Shown one piece after another: positions 1-10,968 of a DNA stretch of 64,000 bases. Made by a program: the position numbers and the translations under genes. The notes beneath the pieces were generated by a model. That model had not been told where the DNA came from. It saw only the letters and a program-made list of their open reading frames with translations, and searched no databases. Every line of letters begins with the position of its first letter. Positions within the stretch are counted from its first letter, which is position 1. Source of the stretch: Pseudomonas bubulae (GTDB lineage Bacteria > Pseudomonadota > Gammaproteobacteria > Pseudomonadales > Pseudomonadaceae); contig NZ_UYJA01000001.1 of NCBI RefSeq assembly GCF_900618535.1, positions 1,054,001 through 1,118,000 of the forward strand, given 5' to 3'.

Positions 1-987
1 CAGCGTGGCGATGATGATCAGCGCCATGGCTAGTGCCACCCAGCCCGGGCTCTGGATATGGCCGATCAGGCTGACCGGGTCGGATACGGTAACGCCTACC
101 AGTTTTTCGGACGCTGCCGTCATCACCACGCCCAGAGCGGCGAACAGGAACATGGTCAGCGGCAGGCCAAAAATCTGCCCCAGGATCTGGTCTTTCTGGC
201 TTTTTGCGTATCGGCTGAAATCCGGAATATTCAGGGACAAGGTGGCCCAGAAACCCACCATTGCAGTCAGGCCGGCAAAGAAGTAGCCGTACACACTGGC
301 ACCTTCCGGGCGCTTGGGCGGCTGGGCCAGCAGTTCACTCATCGACACATTGGGCAGAGCCCACACCAGCAGGCCCAGACCGACCAGTACCAGCAAGGGT
401 GCAGACAGGGTTTCCAGCCACTTGATCGACTCGGCACCGCGCAATACCACCCACAGGTTGAGCGCCCAGAAAATCATGAAGCCGATCACTTCACCCGTAC
501 CGTCCAGGCTTTTCCAGCCCTCGAACACCGAGCCCAGAAACAGGTGAATGGCCAGACCGCCGAACAGTGTCTGGATCCCGAACCAGCCGCAGGCCACCAG
601 AGCACGGATCAGACACGGTACGTTGGAGCCGATAATGCCGAAGGAAGAACGCAGCAACACCGGAAAGGGAATGCCGTATTTGGTGCCCGCAAAGGCATTG
701 AGAGTCAGAGGGATCAATACCACGATATTTGCCAGCAGAATCGCCAGCAGTGCCTCACCCACTGAAAGCCCGAAATAGGCTGTCAGAACCCCGCCCAGGG
801 TATAGGTGGGTACGCAAATGGACATGCCGACCCACAAGGCAGTGATATGCCACTTGTTCCAGGTGCGCTCATGAACTTTGGTGGGGGCGATATCGTGGTT
901 GTACCGGGGGCTATCGAGGACTTCAGGCCCGGCATCCAGTTCGTACAAACCGTTACGTTCGGTGACTTTTGATCTGCTCGGTTGCAT
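1..987 (-). CDS. NCS1-family nucleobase/hydantoin permease (partial)
   Basis: The minus strand is open from an ATG at 985-987 to the left edge, giving 329 codons without a stop. The start reads MQPSRSKVTERNGLYELDAG, followed by a hydrophilic N-terminus with NHDIAPTKVHERTW and then many hydrophobic segments (for example TALWVGMSICVPTYTLGGVL and NIVVLIPLTLNAFAGTKYGI). This matches the NCS1 family of proton or sodium symporters for uracil, cytosine, allantoin or hydantoin in the inner membrane. About 490 residues are expected, so roughly a third is missing beyond the window. It is divergent from the dihydropyrimidinase gene, so import of the pyrimidine substrate is the natural inference; the exact substrate cannot be read. 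Confidence 0.88.
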   Translation of the reverse strand, partial: MQPSRSKVTERNGLYELDAGPEVLDSPRYNHDIAPTKVHERTWNKWHITALWVGMSICVPTYTLGGVLTAYFGLSVGEALLAILLANIVVLIPLTLNAFAGTKYGIPFPVLLRSSFGIIGSNVPCLIRALVACGWFGIQTLFGGLAIHLFLGSVFEGWKSLDGTGEVIGFMIFWALNLWVVLRGAESIKWLETLSAPLLVLVGLGLLVWALPNVSMSELLAQPPKRPEGASVYGYFFAGLTAMVGFWATLSLNIPDFSRYAKSQKDQILGQIFGLPLTMFLFAALGVVMTAASEKLVGVTVSDPVSLIGHIQSPGWVALAMALIIIATL

Positions 988-3032
<2,045 letters not shown>

Positions 3033-3090
3033 GCATAAAAACACTGCCCGACAGAGGCACAAAGATCTCCTCACCCCTGAGGTAAGCACC

Positions 3091-4458
3091 GTGATCAAGT
3101 CCTTGAACCATTTACCCCACCCCCATGAATCTGCGCAGGTGCTGGCCAGCCACTTTACCGATCTGGCGCCGCCCCTCAATGCTCGCCAGGCCGTGCTGGA
3201 AAGCTCACGTTGCCTGTATTGCTACGACGCCCCCTGCGTCAATGCCTGCCCCAGCGATATAGATATCCCGTCGTTTATTCGCAATATCCAACAGGAAAAC
3301 ATCCAGGGCGCAGCACAGAAAATTCTTTCGGCCAATATCCTCGGCGGCAGTTGTGCCCGGGTGTGCCCTACCGAGGTACTGTGCGAGCAAGCCTGCGTGC
3401 GCAACAACAGCCAGGAATGCGCGCCTGTACTGATCGGTTTGTTACAGCGCTATGCGGTCGATCATGCACAGTTCAGCGAGCATCCGTTCAAGCGTGCTGC
3501 GCCCACCGGCAAACGCATCGCGGTGGTCGGCGCCGGACCTGCGGGGCTGGCTTGCGCCCATCGCCTGGCACTGCACGGGCATGAGGTGGTGATTTTCGAA
3601 GCGCGGGAGAAATCCGGCGGGCTTAACGAGTACGGGATTGCCAAATACAAGTTGGTGGACGATTTTGCCCAGCGCGAAGTGGATTTCGTCCTGCAGGTTG
3701 GCGGCATTGAAGTGCGCCACGGCCAGCGCTTGGGCGACAACCTGAGCCTGAGCGAACTGCACCAGCAATTCGATGCGGTATTTCTCGGGCTGGGTCTGGC
3801 TGCCAGTCGCCAGCTGGGTTTGCCCCATGAAAATGCTCCGGGGCTGCTGGCTGCCACCGACTACATCCGCGAGTTGCGCCAGAGCGACGACCTGACCCGG
3901 TTACCCCTGGCCGAGCGCTGCATTGTGCTGGGCGCTGGCAACACCGCGATCGATATGGCCGTGCAAATGGCCCGTCTTGGCGCTCGCGAAGTGAATCTGG
4001 TGTATCGCCGCGGGCTGCAGGACATGGGCGCCACCGGGCACGAGCAGGACATTGCCAAGGCCAATCAGGTGCGACTAATGACCTGGGCACAGCCACAGGA
4101 CGTGTTGCTGGACAACACCGGCAAGGTGCGCGGCATGCGCTTTGCCCGCACACGCCTGGAAGACGGGCGCCTGGTGACCACCGGTGAAACCTTCGAGCTG
4201 GCCGCAGACGCGGTGTTCAAGGCCATAGGCCAGGCCTTTGATGATGCAGCCCTGAGCGATCCGCTGGCGCAAACACTCAAGCGCGCGGGCGATCGCATCG
4301 AAGTAGACGAACACCTGCGCACCAATATTCCCGGTGTGTATGCCGGAGGCGATTGCACCTCTCTGGGGCAAGACCTGACCGTACAGGCCGTGCAACACGG
4401 CAAGCTGGCCGCAGAAGCCATGCATGCCCAACTCATGCTTGATCAGGAGGCTGCATAA
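3091..4458 (+). CDS. preT: NAD-dependent dihydropyrimidine dehydrogenase subunit PreT
   Basis: A 455-residue electron-input subunit of the bacterial dihydropyrimidine dehydrogenase, which reduces uracil and thymine. Two cysteine clusters for N-terminal 4Fe-4S centres are seen (Cys41, 44, 49, 53 in CLYCYDAPCVNACP and Cys88, 92, 98, 102 in CARVCPTEVLCEQAC). A FAD-binding glycine motif follows (VVGAGPAGLACA, about residue 147), then a NAD-binding motif (IVLGAGNTAIDMA, about residue 278) and a C-terminal GGDC flavin motif. Its stop codon abuts the preA start codon (TAA then ATG with no gap), which indicates translational coupling of the two subunits. Confidence 0.95.
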   Translation: MIKSLNHLPHPHESAQVLASHFTDLAPPLNARQAVLESSRCLYCYDAPCVNACPSDIDIPSFIRNIQQENIQGAAQKILSANILGGSCARVCPTEVLCEQACVRNNSQECAPVLIGLLQRYAVDHAQFSEHPFKRAAPTGKRIAVVGAGPAGLACAHRLALHGHEVVIFEAREKSGGLNEYGIAKYKLVDDFAQREVDFVLQVGGIEVRHGQRLGDNLSLSELHQQFDAVFLGLGLAASRQLGLPHENAPGLLAATDYIRELRQSDDLTRLPLAERCIVLGAGNTAIDMAVQMARLGAREVNLVYRRGLQDMGATGHEQDIAKANQVRLMTWAQPQDVLLDNTGKVRGMRFARTRLEDGRLVTTGETFELAADAVFKAIGQAFDDAALSDPLAQTLKRAGDRIEVDEHLRTNIPGVYAGGDCTSLGQDLTVQAVQHGKLAAEAMHAQLMLDQEAA

Positions 4459-5733
4459 ATGGCCGATCTCTCGATTGTTTTCGCCGGTATCAAGGCCCCC
4501 AACCCGTTCTGGCTGGCGTCTGCGCCACCTACCGACAAAGCCTACAACGTGGTACGAGCCTACGAGGCAGGCTGGGGTGGCGTGGTCTGGAAAACCCTGG
4601 GTGAGGACCCGGCCGCGGTTAACGTGTCCTCGCGTTACTCGGCACACTACGGCCCCAACCGCGAAGTCATGGGCATCAACAATATCGAGCTGATCACCGA
4701 TCGCTCCCTTGAAATCAACTTGCGCGAGATCACCCAGGTCAAGAAGGACTGGCCGGATCGGGCCCTTATCGTGTCGCTGATGGTGCCCTGCGAAGAAGAG
4801 TCCTGGAAATACATCCTGCCACTGGTGGAGGCCACCGGTGCCGATGGCATCGAGCTGAATTTCGGATGCCCCCACGGCATGCCGGAGCGCGGCATGGGCG
4901 CGGCCGTGGGCCAGGTGCCCGAGTACGTGGAAATGGTCACACGCTGGTGCAAGACCTACTGTTCATTGCCGGTGATCGTCAAACTGACGCCCAATATCAC
5001 CGATGTGCGCCTTAGCGCCCGGGCGGCCCATCGTGGCGGCGCCGATGCGGTGTCATTGATCAACACCATCAACTCGATCACCAGTGTCGACCTTGAACGC
5101 ATGGTGGCGCTACCCGTAGTGGGCAGCCAGAGCACCCACGGTGGCTATTGCGGTTCGGCAGTCAAGCCGATAGCCCTGAATATGGTGGCGGAAATTGCCC
5201 GCGACCCGCTGACCAAAGGCTTGCCTATCAGCGGGATAGGCGGCATTGGCAGTTGGCGTGATGCTGCAGAGTTTATTGCCCTGGGCTGTGGCTCGGTACA
5301 GGTATGCACCGCAGCGATGCTTCACGGATTTCGAATTGTTGAAGAAATGAAAGACGGTTTGTCGCGTTGGATGGACAGTCAAGGCTATACCAGCCTGGAG
5401 GACTTTTCCGGCCGTGCAGTGGCCAATACTACTGACTGGAAATATCTGGATATCAATTATCAGGTTATCGCCAGGATCGATCAGGACGCCTGTATTGGTT
5501 GCGGGCGCTGCCATATTGCCTGCGAAGATACTTCGCACCAGGCCATCGCCAGCTTGAAGCAGGCCGACGGCACACATCGGTATGAAGTGATCGACGATGA
5601 ATGTGTGGGTTGCAACCTGTGCCAGATAACCTGCCCGGTGCAGGACTGTATCGAGATGGTGCCACACAACAATGGCCTGCCATTTCTGGACTGGAACCAC
5701 GACCCACGTAACCCGTACTGCGTGGCTTCGTAA
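4459..5733 (+). CDS. preA: NAD-dependent dihydropyrimidine dehydrogenase subunit PreA
   Basis: A 424-residue FMN-binding catalytic subunit of dihydropyrimidine dehydrogenase. The first 320 residues are a dihydroorotate-dehydrogenase-like barrel with the active-site loop NFGCPHGMPERGMGAAVG containing the catalytic cysteine. The C-terminus carries two ferredoxin-like 4Fe-4S motifs, CIGCGRCHIAC and CVGCNLCQITC. PreT passes electrons from NADH through these clusters to FMN. The start follows the preT stop directly, with GGAGG of GATCAGGAGG inside preT as ribosome binding site. The next feature downstream is a REP hairpin, which probably ends the operon. Confidence 0.95.
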   Translation: MADLSIVFAGIKAPNPFWLASAPPTDKAYNVVRAYEAGWGGVVWKTLGEDPAAVNVSSRYSAHYGPNREVMGINNIELITDRSLEINLREITQVKKDWPDRALIVSLMVPCEEESWKYILPLVEATGADGIELNFGCPHGMPERGMGAAVGQVPEYVEMVTRWCKTYCSLPVIVKLTPNITDVRLSARAAHRGGADAVSLINTINSITSVDLERMVALPVVGSQSTHGGYCGSAVKPIALNMVAEIARDPLTKGLPISGIGGIGSWRDAAEFIALGCGSVQVCTAAMLHGFRIVEEMKDGLSRWMDSQGYTSLEDFSGRAVANTTDWKYLDINYQVIARIDQDACIGCGRCHIACEDTSHQAIASLKQADGTHRYEVIDDECVGCNLCQITCPVQDCIEMVPHNNGLPFLDWNHDPRNPYCVAS

Positions 5734-5741
5734 ATCACCCC

Positions 5742-5828
5742 TGTGGGAGCGGGCTTGCTCGCGATGCAGGCAATGCGGTGTGTCAGGTACACCGGGGTGA
5801 TGCCATCGCGAGCAAGCCCGCTCCCACA
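5742..5828. repeat. REP-type inverted repeat pair
   Basis: Two inverted copies of a 24-base Pseudomonas REP arm (TGTGGGAGCGGGCTTGCTCG and its complement) face each other at 5742-5765 and 5805-5828, separated by 39 bases. They lie between the convergent preA and tetR genes, the usual place for such hairpins. They can stabilise or end both transcripts. Confidence 0.9.
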
Positions 5829-5848
5829 CGATCGATAAGCAGGGTTGC

Positions 5849-6469
5849 TTACGGCTCCAGCCCGATCCCGCGCAGGATCACGCTGGTGACGGTCTGCACC
5901 GCACGTTCAAACTGGATATCGGACAACGGCTGGTGATCGTTGATGATCATCACTTGATGGTCAAAGTCAGCGTAATGCTGAGTTGATGCCCAGATCATAT
6001 ACAGCAGGCTGGACGGCTCAACAGGCAGGATTCGCTTGTCTTGCACCCATTGGCGAATTTTCGCCTCCTTGATCTTGGCCCAGTCATACAAACTGGCATC
6101 AAGCGCAAGACCCAGGGTCGGGGCGCCATGGATCATTTCATTGGCCCAGACTTTGGAGCCATGGGGCCGGGTACGTGAGTGGTGCATTTTGGCACGAATG
6201 TAACTGCTCAATACCAGACGAGGATCGTCGTAGGTCTCGAAACACAGCGCATCCTGTTTCCACACTTCCAGCAACCCCAGCAATACCGCGCTGTAAAGAT
6301 CCGTCTTGGTGCTGAAGTAGTAATGCAGGTTGGAACGTGGCAACTGGACTTGCGCCGCAATGTCCGCCATCGCCGTACCGGCAAAGCCTTTTTCGGCAAA
6401 AACCTTTTCAGCCCCCAGAAGGATTTTTTCGACATTGCTGCGTCGAATTTCGATCTTGTGATTGCTCAT
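5849..6469 (-). CDS. TetR-family regulator, RutR-like
   Basis: A 206-residue regulator with an N-terminal TetR helix-turn-helix (about residues 15-60, GFAGTAMADIAAQVQLPRSNLHYYF) and a C-terminal ligand domain of the RutR/YcdC kind. RutR-like proteins respond to uracil or related bases and control pyrimidine catabolism. Position at the end of the permease-hydA-preT-preA cluster supports that role here. It is transcribed towards preA, with a REP hairpin between. Whether it binds the inverted repeats upstream of hydA is inference. The ATG at 6467-6469 has no strong ribosome binding site directly upstream. Confidence 0.85.
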   Translation of the reverse strand: MSNHKIEIRRSNVEKILLGAEKVFAEKGFAGTAMADIAAQVQLPRSNLHYYFSTKTDLYSAVLLGLLEVWKQDALCFETYDDPRLVLSSYIRAKMHHSRTRPHGSKVWANEMIHGAPTLGLALDASLYDWAKIKEAKIRQWVQDKRILPVEPSSLLYMIWASTQHYADFDHQVMIINDHQPLSDIQFERAVQTVTSVILRGIGLEP

Positions 6470-6591
6470 GGCGATGGCCCTTGCCGTCGTGTTGCTCTGA
6501 TGTGCGCCGAGTGAACAAATATTTCCTGCACAAAGCGTCGAATAACGCCAGCGGCAGCTAAGCTCAGGCGGGTACCCGACGCTGTATCAGA

Positions 6592-6948
6592 CTATTTCGC
6601 GGCGGGCAGTTCGATCACGTTGGTTTCAATACCGTCCAGCTTGGGCTTGAGTTTCATCTTTTGCTGGGCCTCAAGCGCTTGAGCCTGGGTGGTGAATGGT
6701 CCGATCAGGAAGTGCTGAACCCCGCCACTCTCGTAAATGTAAGGAGTAAAACCGTTGTCAAGAAGCCTGCCGGTCGTGTCCGGAATGGTCGCTCTCTGGC
6801 CTTCAGTGATCTCCAAAGCCCAGTGAGCAACAGGGGCCTGGGCCATCGTTGCTTCAGAAGCTGCTTTAGCCCGCTGGATTTTATCGTTAGACTCCTGACC
6901 GCAAGCCGTCAAGGCCAATATTGCTGTCATCACGATGACTATACGCAC
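6592..6948 (-). CDS. Small SPOR-like lipoprotein
   Basis: A 118-residue protein with a short hydrophobic signal ending in the lipobox LTAC (cysteine about residue 16), so it should be a lipoprotein. The rest resembles a SPOR fold: WALEITEGQRATIPDTTGRL, then FLIGPFTTQAQALEAQQKM, the typical pattern of a peptidoglycan-binding repeat. The start is GTG, chosen because AGGGGAAAC lies a normal distance upstream; an internal ATG six codons later is possible. It is alone between a TetR gene and rsmE. SPOR proteins bind denuded septal glycan; a role here is inferred from fold pattern only. Confidence 0.65.
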   Translation of the reverse strand: MRIVIVMTAILALTACGQESNDKIQRAKAASEATMAQAPVAHWALEITEGQRATIPDTTGRLLDNGFTPYIYESGGVQHFLIGPFTTQAQALEAQQKMKLKPKLDGIETNVIELPAAK

Positions 6949-7187
6949 TGCGTTTCCCCTGTCTGTTTGAATGGGTAGATTTTATCACTGGGGCAGCGGC
7001 CTTGCTCTCCTTGAACAAATCCAAAGTGCCCCAATTTAAGGCTTATGCGCGAGAATTTTCCCCGTAAAGGGAATTAAACCTCTGGCCATGTCGTCTGTAA
7101 TGAGCGGCGCAATAATACGTACTTAGCAGTATTCTGTAGTCATGACCGAAGCCGCACCGTCTCAGAGACGTGCCTTACAAAGCCATC

Positions 7188-7196
7188 AAGGAGAAA
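7188..7196 (+). promoter_or_regulatory. rsmE ribosome binding site inside an Rsm-type GGA motif
   Basis: The Shine-Dalgarno sequence of rsmE reads CAAGGAGA, matching seven of eight positions of the RsmA/RsmE SELEX motif CANGGANG. This suggests that RsmE or RsmA can bind its own leader. Confidence 0.45.
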
Positions 7197-7199
7197 AAA

Positions 7200-7394
7200 A
7201 TGCTGATACTCACCCGCAAAGTTGGTGAAAGCATAAACATCGGTGACGATATTACGATCACTATTTTAGGTGTCAGCGGACAACAGGTCAGAATCGGCAT
7301 CAATGCGCCGAAGGATGTAGCCGTTCACCGTGAAGAAATTTACCAACGTATCCAGGCCGGCCTGAATGCACCTGAAAAGAACGAACAGCCATAA
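7200..7394 (+). CDS. rsmE: RsmE/CsrA-family translational regulator
   Basis: A 64-residue CsrA protein, a homodimeric RNA-binding repressor that blocks translation by covering GGA motifs at ribosome binding sites in the Gac/Rsm pathway. [16 protein letters not shown], and the C-terminal [13 protein letters not shown] with the RNA-contacting Arg44, are intact. The N-terminus [14 protein letters not shown] and the 64-residue length fit RsmE of fluorescent pseudomonads better than RsmA. The ATG at 7200 follows AAGGAG (7188-7193); an upstream in-frame start at 7170 would add ten residues unlike the family. The binding site itself is TCAAGGAGA, close to the Rsm consensus, so autoregulation is plausible. 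Confidence 0.93.
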   Translation: MLILTRKVGESINIGDDITITILGVSGQQVRIGINAPKDVAVHREEIYQRIQAGLNAPEKNEQP

Positions 7395-7691
7395 GCCTGT
7401 GAGGTATCAGCCCAAGGCTTGAGGTCAGGGCTGCTCAGCCAGCCCTCCTCAAATCATTTGCACACTGCACCTGCCACGGCATTATCCCCTTGCCGCACCC
7501 CTCTCTTTATCAAGAGATATGTCTCGTCGACTTGACCGTTTCAAGGTTAGCGACCACGCTCATTCCTCGCAGCAGGCTCCAGAAAGCTGAACCACTGCGC
7601 GCCAGGGTGTTTGCATTGTGCCGCCTTGAGAAACCCCTCCACCCTTCAGCCCTTCGCCGGGCTGGACCTGTACCGTCAAGGAATGAAAGAC

Positions 7692-8237
7692 ATGTCCGAT
7701 TTAATCGTAGTGGGATTTTCAGACACCGAAAAAGCAGATCGTGCCCTCACCAAGATGGTTTCGCTGAGCAAGGAGCATCTGGTCGAGCTGGAAGATGCGG
7801 TGATTGTGGTGCGTAATGCCGAAGGCAAGATCCATATCAAGCAAAGCGTTAACCTGACAGCGATCGGGGCTACTTCAGGCCTGGTCACCGGCGGCCTGTG
7901 GGGCGCACTGGTCGGGCTGCTGTTTCTCAACCCGCTGGCAGGCTTTGCCATCGGCGGCGCACTGGGTGCCGGTACCGGCGCTTTGTCGGGCTCATTGAGC
8001 GATTACGGGATCGATGATGATTTCATCAAGTCATTGAGCGAGACCATTCCGAATGATTCCTCGGCCCTGTTCGTTCTGCTGCGCAAATTCCAGCCGGAAA
8101 AAGTGCTGAAGGAACTGGAAGACTCGGACTTCAAGGGCAAGGTCCTGCGTACCTCCCTGTCCCCGGAACAAGAGCAAAAACTGCAGGACGCGCTGTCCAA
8201 AACCACTGCAGGCGTACCTTTGGCGAAAACGGTTTAA
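7692..8237 (+). CDS. DUF1269-family membrane protein
   Basis: A 181-residue protein of the DUF1269 type. The N-terminus (MSDLIVVGFSDTEKADRALT) resembles a small alpha/beta domain. A central glycine-rich hydrophobic segment, about residues 55-100 (GATSGLVTGGLWGALVGLLF, then GFAIGGALGAGTGALSG), is likely to insert into a membrane. The C-terminus is charged and predicted helical. The ATG at 7692 is chosen because AAGGAA lies eight bases upstream; the ORF extends further 5' only through a sequence with no family resemblance. The function is not known. About 300 bases before it (7395-7691) show no gene I can support. Confidence 0.8.
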   Translation: MSDLIVVGFSDTEKADRALTKMVSLSKEHLVELEDAVIVVRNAEGKIHIKQSVNLTAIGATSGLVTGGLWGALVGLLFLNPLAGFAIGGALGAGTGALSGSLSDYGIDDDFIKSLSETIPNDSSALFVLLRKFQPEKVLKELEDSDFKGKVLRTSLSPEQEQKLQDALSKTTAGVPLAKTV

Positions 8238-8250
8238 TTCGTAAAGCCCA

Positions 8251-8273
8251 TTCGACCGCCCTGTGCGGTCGAA
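8251..8273. terminator. Hairpin between convergent genes
   Basis: TTCGACCGC-CCTGT-GCGGTCGAA forms a perfect 9-bp stem with a 5-base loop between two converging genes. It has no T-run on either strand, so it could act as a weak bidirectional terminator or RNA-stabilising hairpin. Confidence 0.5.
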
Positions 8274-8283
8274 TCCTGGTGCC

Positions 8284-8604
8284 TCAGTTCAAGCGCACAG
8301 CCGTGCCCGTGGCAAACACCACCAGCATGCCGCCACGCCCTGACGGCATGCTGATTTCAAACCCCAGCCCCATAATCGCATCCGCTCCCATGGCTTTGGC
8401 CCTGTCTCGAATCTCGTCCGTGACCTCTGCTCGCGCTTCTTTCAGTGCTCGCTCCAGCGTCTGAGAGCGTCCACCAAAAAAGTCGCGTACTCCGGTAAAA
8501 AAATCTCGTACCACATTGATGCCGTGAACCGATTCGGCACTGACAATCCCCAGGTATTCAATGGCTTTTCTGCCGTCAATGCTGTGTGTGGTGGTGATGA
8601 TCAT
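8284..8604 (-). CDS. YbjQ/UPF0145 family protein
   Basis: A 106-residue cytoplasmic protein of the UPF0145 (YbjQ) family, of unknown biochemical function. Characteristic pieces are IEYLGIVSAESVHGINVVRD, FFGGRSQTLERALKEAR, AMGADAIMGLGFE and the C-terminal FATGTAV. The family is thought to form symmetric oligomers. The second ATG (8602-8604) is preferred, since family members start at a position like MIITTTHSIDG; the ATG at 8616 would add MDGQ. It converges on the DUF1269 gene. Confidence 0.85.
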   Translation of the reverse strand: MIITTTHSIDGRKAIEYLGIVSAESVHGINVVRDFFTGVRDFFGGRSQTLERALKEARAEVTDEIRDRAKAMGADAIMGLGFEISMPSGRGGMLVVFATGTAVRLN

Positions 8605-8838
8605 CTGCCCGTCCATTTTCTGTTTCAGTGACTTGCGAGGTTACCTTATCGCTGCCGTGCTCACTGCTGGTACTGTAACTGGAGTTAACTGCGGCTCTTT
8701 TAATTACAGGACCAAGGCTACTATGCTTACAGAAATGCAATCCAAAGACGCAAGAGTCGGGACGCCTCGCTCGCACTGATGACATGAATTCAAAAGCTGC
8801 GCCAAGCAATTTTTCGACCCCGCTCAAGGAAGCTCGCA

Positions 8839-10212
8839 ATGGTCCAAAGACAAGTCATCAACGCCTCGGTCAGCCCGAAAGGCAGCCTGGAAACACTTTC
8901 CCAACGTGAAGTACAACAGCTGAGCGAAGTTGGCTCAGGCACCAGCTACACGCTTTTCCGCCAGTGCGTACTGGCTATCCTCAACACCGGCGCTCACGTC
9001 GATAACGCCAAGACCATCCTTGAGGCCTATCAGGACTTCGAGGTGCGGATTCACCAGCAAGACCGCGGCGTGCGGCTTGAACTGCTCAACGCCCCTGCCG
9101 ATGCATTTGTGGATGGCGAAATGATCGCCAGTACCCGTGAAATGCTCTTCAGCGCCCTGCGCGACATCGTCTATACCCAGAGCGGCCTGGACAGCCCACG
9201 CATTGACCTGAGCAGCTCGGCGGGCATCACCGACTACGTGTTCCATCTGCTGCGCAATGCCCGCACGTTGCGCCCGGGCGTCGAACCGAAAATCGTGGTG
9301 TGCTGGGGTGGCCACTCCATCAATACCGAAGAGTACAAATACACCAAAAAGGTCGGCCACGAACTGGGCCTGCGCAGCCTGGATATCTGTACCGGCTGCG
9401 GTCCCGGTGTGATGAAAGGGCCAATGAAGGGCGCGACCATTTCCCACGCCAAACAGCGTCTGACCGGGGGCCGCTATCTGGGCCTGACCGAGCCGGGCAT
9501 CATTGCTGCCGAAGCGCCGAATCCCATCGTCAATGAACTGGTCATTCTGCCGGATATCGAAAAGCGTCTTGAGGCCTTTGTGCGGGTCGGTCACGGGGTG
9601 ATTATCTTCCCGGGCGGTGCTGGCACGGCAGAAGAATTCCTGTACCTGCTGGGCATTCTGATGCACCCGGAGAACAAAGATGTGCCGTTCCCGGTTGTCC
9701 TGACCGGCCCCAAGGAAGCCGAACCCTATCTGCAGCAACTGCATGAGTTTGTCGGCGCTACCCTGGGTGAAGAAGCGCAACAGCAGTATCAGATCATCAT
9801 CGACAACCCGGCCGAAGTGGCCCGTCATATGACCGCCGGGCTCAAGGCGGTTAAACAATTCCGCCGCGAGCGCAACGACGCTTTCCACTTCAACTGGTTA
9901 CTGAAAATCGACGAAGGCTTTCAGCGCCCGTTCGACCCGACCCACGCCAACATGGCCAGCCTGAAACTGCGCAGCGACATGCCAGCACATGAATTGGCCA
10001 TCAACCTGCGTCAGGCCTTCTCCGGGATTGTGTCGGGTAACGTAAAAGAGAAAGGCATCCATCTGATCGAGCAATACGGGCCTTACGAGATCCACGGTGA
10101 CGCTGCCGTGATGAAACCTCTGGACAAACTGCTGCAGGCATTTGTTGAGCAGCATCGTATGAAACTGCCAGGCGGTGCGGCCTATGAGCCGTGCTATCGC
10201 GTCGTAAGCTGA
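8839..10212 (+). CDS. ppnN: Pyrimidine/purine nucleotide 5'-monophosphate nucleosidase PpnN
   Basis: A 457-residue YgdH/PpnN protein that hydrolyses nucleoside monophosphates to base plus ribose 5-phosphate, linking nucleotide pools to the stringent response in E. coli. Domain order fits: N-terminal domain (1-140), central LOG domain with IVVCWGGHS (about 153), GCGPGVMKGPMKGA (about 188) and the catalytic PGGAGTAEEF (about 258), and a C-terminal DUF3412-like domain (335-457). The ATG follows AAGGAA. E. coli PpnN has 454 residues, so the gene looks full length. A REP hairpin follows. Confidence 0.93.
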   Translation: MVQRQVINASVSPKGSLETLSQREVQQLSEVGSGTSYTLFRQCVLAILNTGAHVDNAKTILEAYQDFEVRIHQQDRGVRLELLNAPADAFVDGEMIASTREMLFSALRDIVYTQSGLDSPRIDLSSSAGITDYVFHLLRNARTLRPGVEPKIVVCWGGHSINTEEYKYTKKVGHELGLRSLDICTGCGPGVMKGPMKGATISHAKQRLTGGRYLGLTEPGIIAAEAPNPIVNELVILPDIEKRLEAFVRVGHGVIIFPGGAGTAEEFLYLLGILMHPENKDVPFPVVLTGPKEAEPYLQQLHEFVGATLGEEAQQQYQIIIDNPAEVARHMTAGLKAVKQFRRERNDAFHFNWLLKIDEGFQRPFDPTHANMASLKLRSDMPAHELAINLRQAFSGIVSGNVKEKGIHLIEQYGPYEIHGDAAVMKPLDKLLQAFVEQHRMKLPGGAAYEPCYRVVS

Positions 10213-10243
10213 ACCCCACCCATAAGGCTCGCATGCCCCGACG

Positions 10244-10342
10244 GTGGGAGCGAGCCTGCTCGCGAAGAGCTCCAGATCGTCGCATTTATCCCGTAAAAAC
10301 AGGCTATCACTTACGAACTTCGCGAGCAGGCTCGCTCCCACA
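10244..10342. repeat. REP-type inverted repeat pair
   Basis: Arms GTGGGAGCGAGCCTGCTCGC (10244-10265) and its inverse (10319-10340) enclose about 53 bases between the convergent ppnN and DUF3087 genes. It is the same family as the repeats at 5742, 13654 and 22076. Confidence 0.9.
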
Positions 10343-10369
10343 CAAACACAGCAGGTCCGGTGAGCAGCA

Positions 10370-10903
10370 TTACTTCAGCGGCGCAAACTTTTTCACCGCA
10401 TCAATCCACTGCGGATCGAGCCGGGTCTGCCCGGTGTCGATGCCCAGTGCTTCAAGACGTGCCTTGTGCAAATCGATCTCGCGAACCATTTGGCTTAACG
10501 CGCTGGAATTGGCGTCCAGCTGGTACATCTGGGTCACGCCCAGATGATAGAAGCGCAGCAGCTTCATCGCCGCCACATCCCCCTCCATGACTCCCGCCGT
10601 TACGTGATGCATGACATTGGTGACCTTCATCAGGCTACGCTTGAGTTGCCAGCCGTAGACTGCGGGCGCCATCCAGGGTTGAGACCAGAACAGGTAGCGC
10701 ACCAGCAGGAAGGTCGTGATCAGGGCAACAATGACCCCGGCCAGATTCAGGCGAAAATTGTCGCCACCGGCGACACCCAAAACCATGACCAGCACACCTG
10801 ACAACAGCAGCGCCAGCAAGACAAACGTCAACGCGATATACAGCGTACTGCGGCGAGTTTGCTGACGATATGTCTCGGGGTTAATCGGCTTTATCTCGAA
10901 CAT
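10370..10903 (-). CDS. DUF3087-family membrane protein
   Basis: A 177-residue protein starting MFEIKPINPETYRQQTRRST, then two hydrophobic helices (about 22-45, ALTFVLLALLLSGVLVMVLG, and 53-72, LAGVIVALITTFLLVRYLF) and a cytoplasmic helical C-terminus with conserved-looking LRFYHLGVTQMYQLD. This is the DUF3087 pattern; the function is unknown. The ATG at 10901-10903 is chosen because family members begin with this sequence; an AGGAG lies 13 bases upstream, a rather long gap. A longer frame begins at 10936. Confidence 0.75.
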   Translation of the reverse strand: MFEIKPINPETYRQQTRRSTLYIALTFVLLALLLSGVLVMVLGVAGGDNFRLNLAGVIVALITTFLLVRYLFWSQPWMAPAVYGWQLKRSLMKVTNVMHHVTAGVMEGDVAAMKLLRFYHLGVTQMYQLDANSSALSQMVREIDLHKARLEALGIDTGQTRLDPQWIDAVKKFAPLK

Positions 10904-10968
10904 CACTGATCTATGGCTCCTGATGGCTGCGAACAAACTGCGCGGGCATTATGGCCTGATTGAACCGC

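Noticed and set aside
58..765. Plus-strand 235-codon open frame
   Set aside because: It lies opposite the NCS1 permease gene, has a Gln/His-rich composition typical of an antisense frame and no family resemblance.
8935..9888. Minus-strand 317-codon open frame
   Set aside because: It is the antisense shadow of ppnN, whose motifs are unmistakable.
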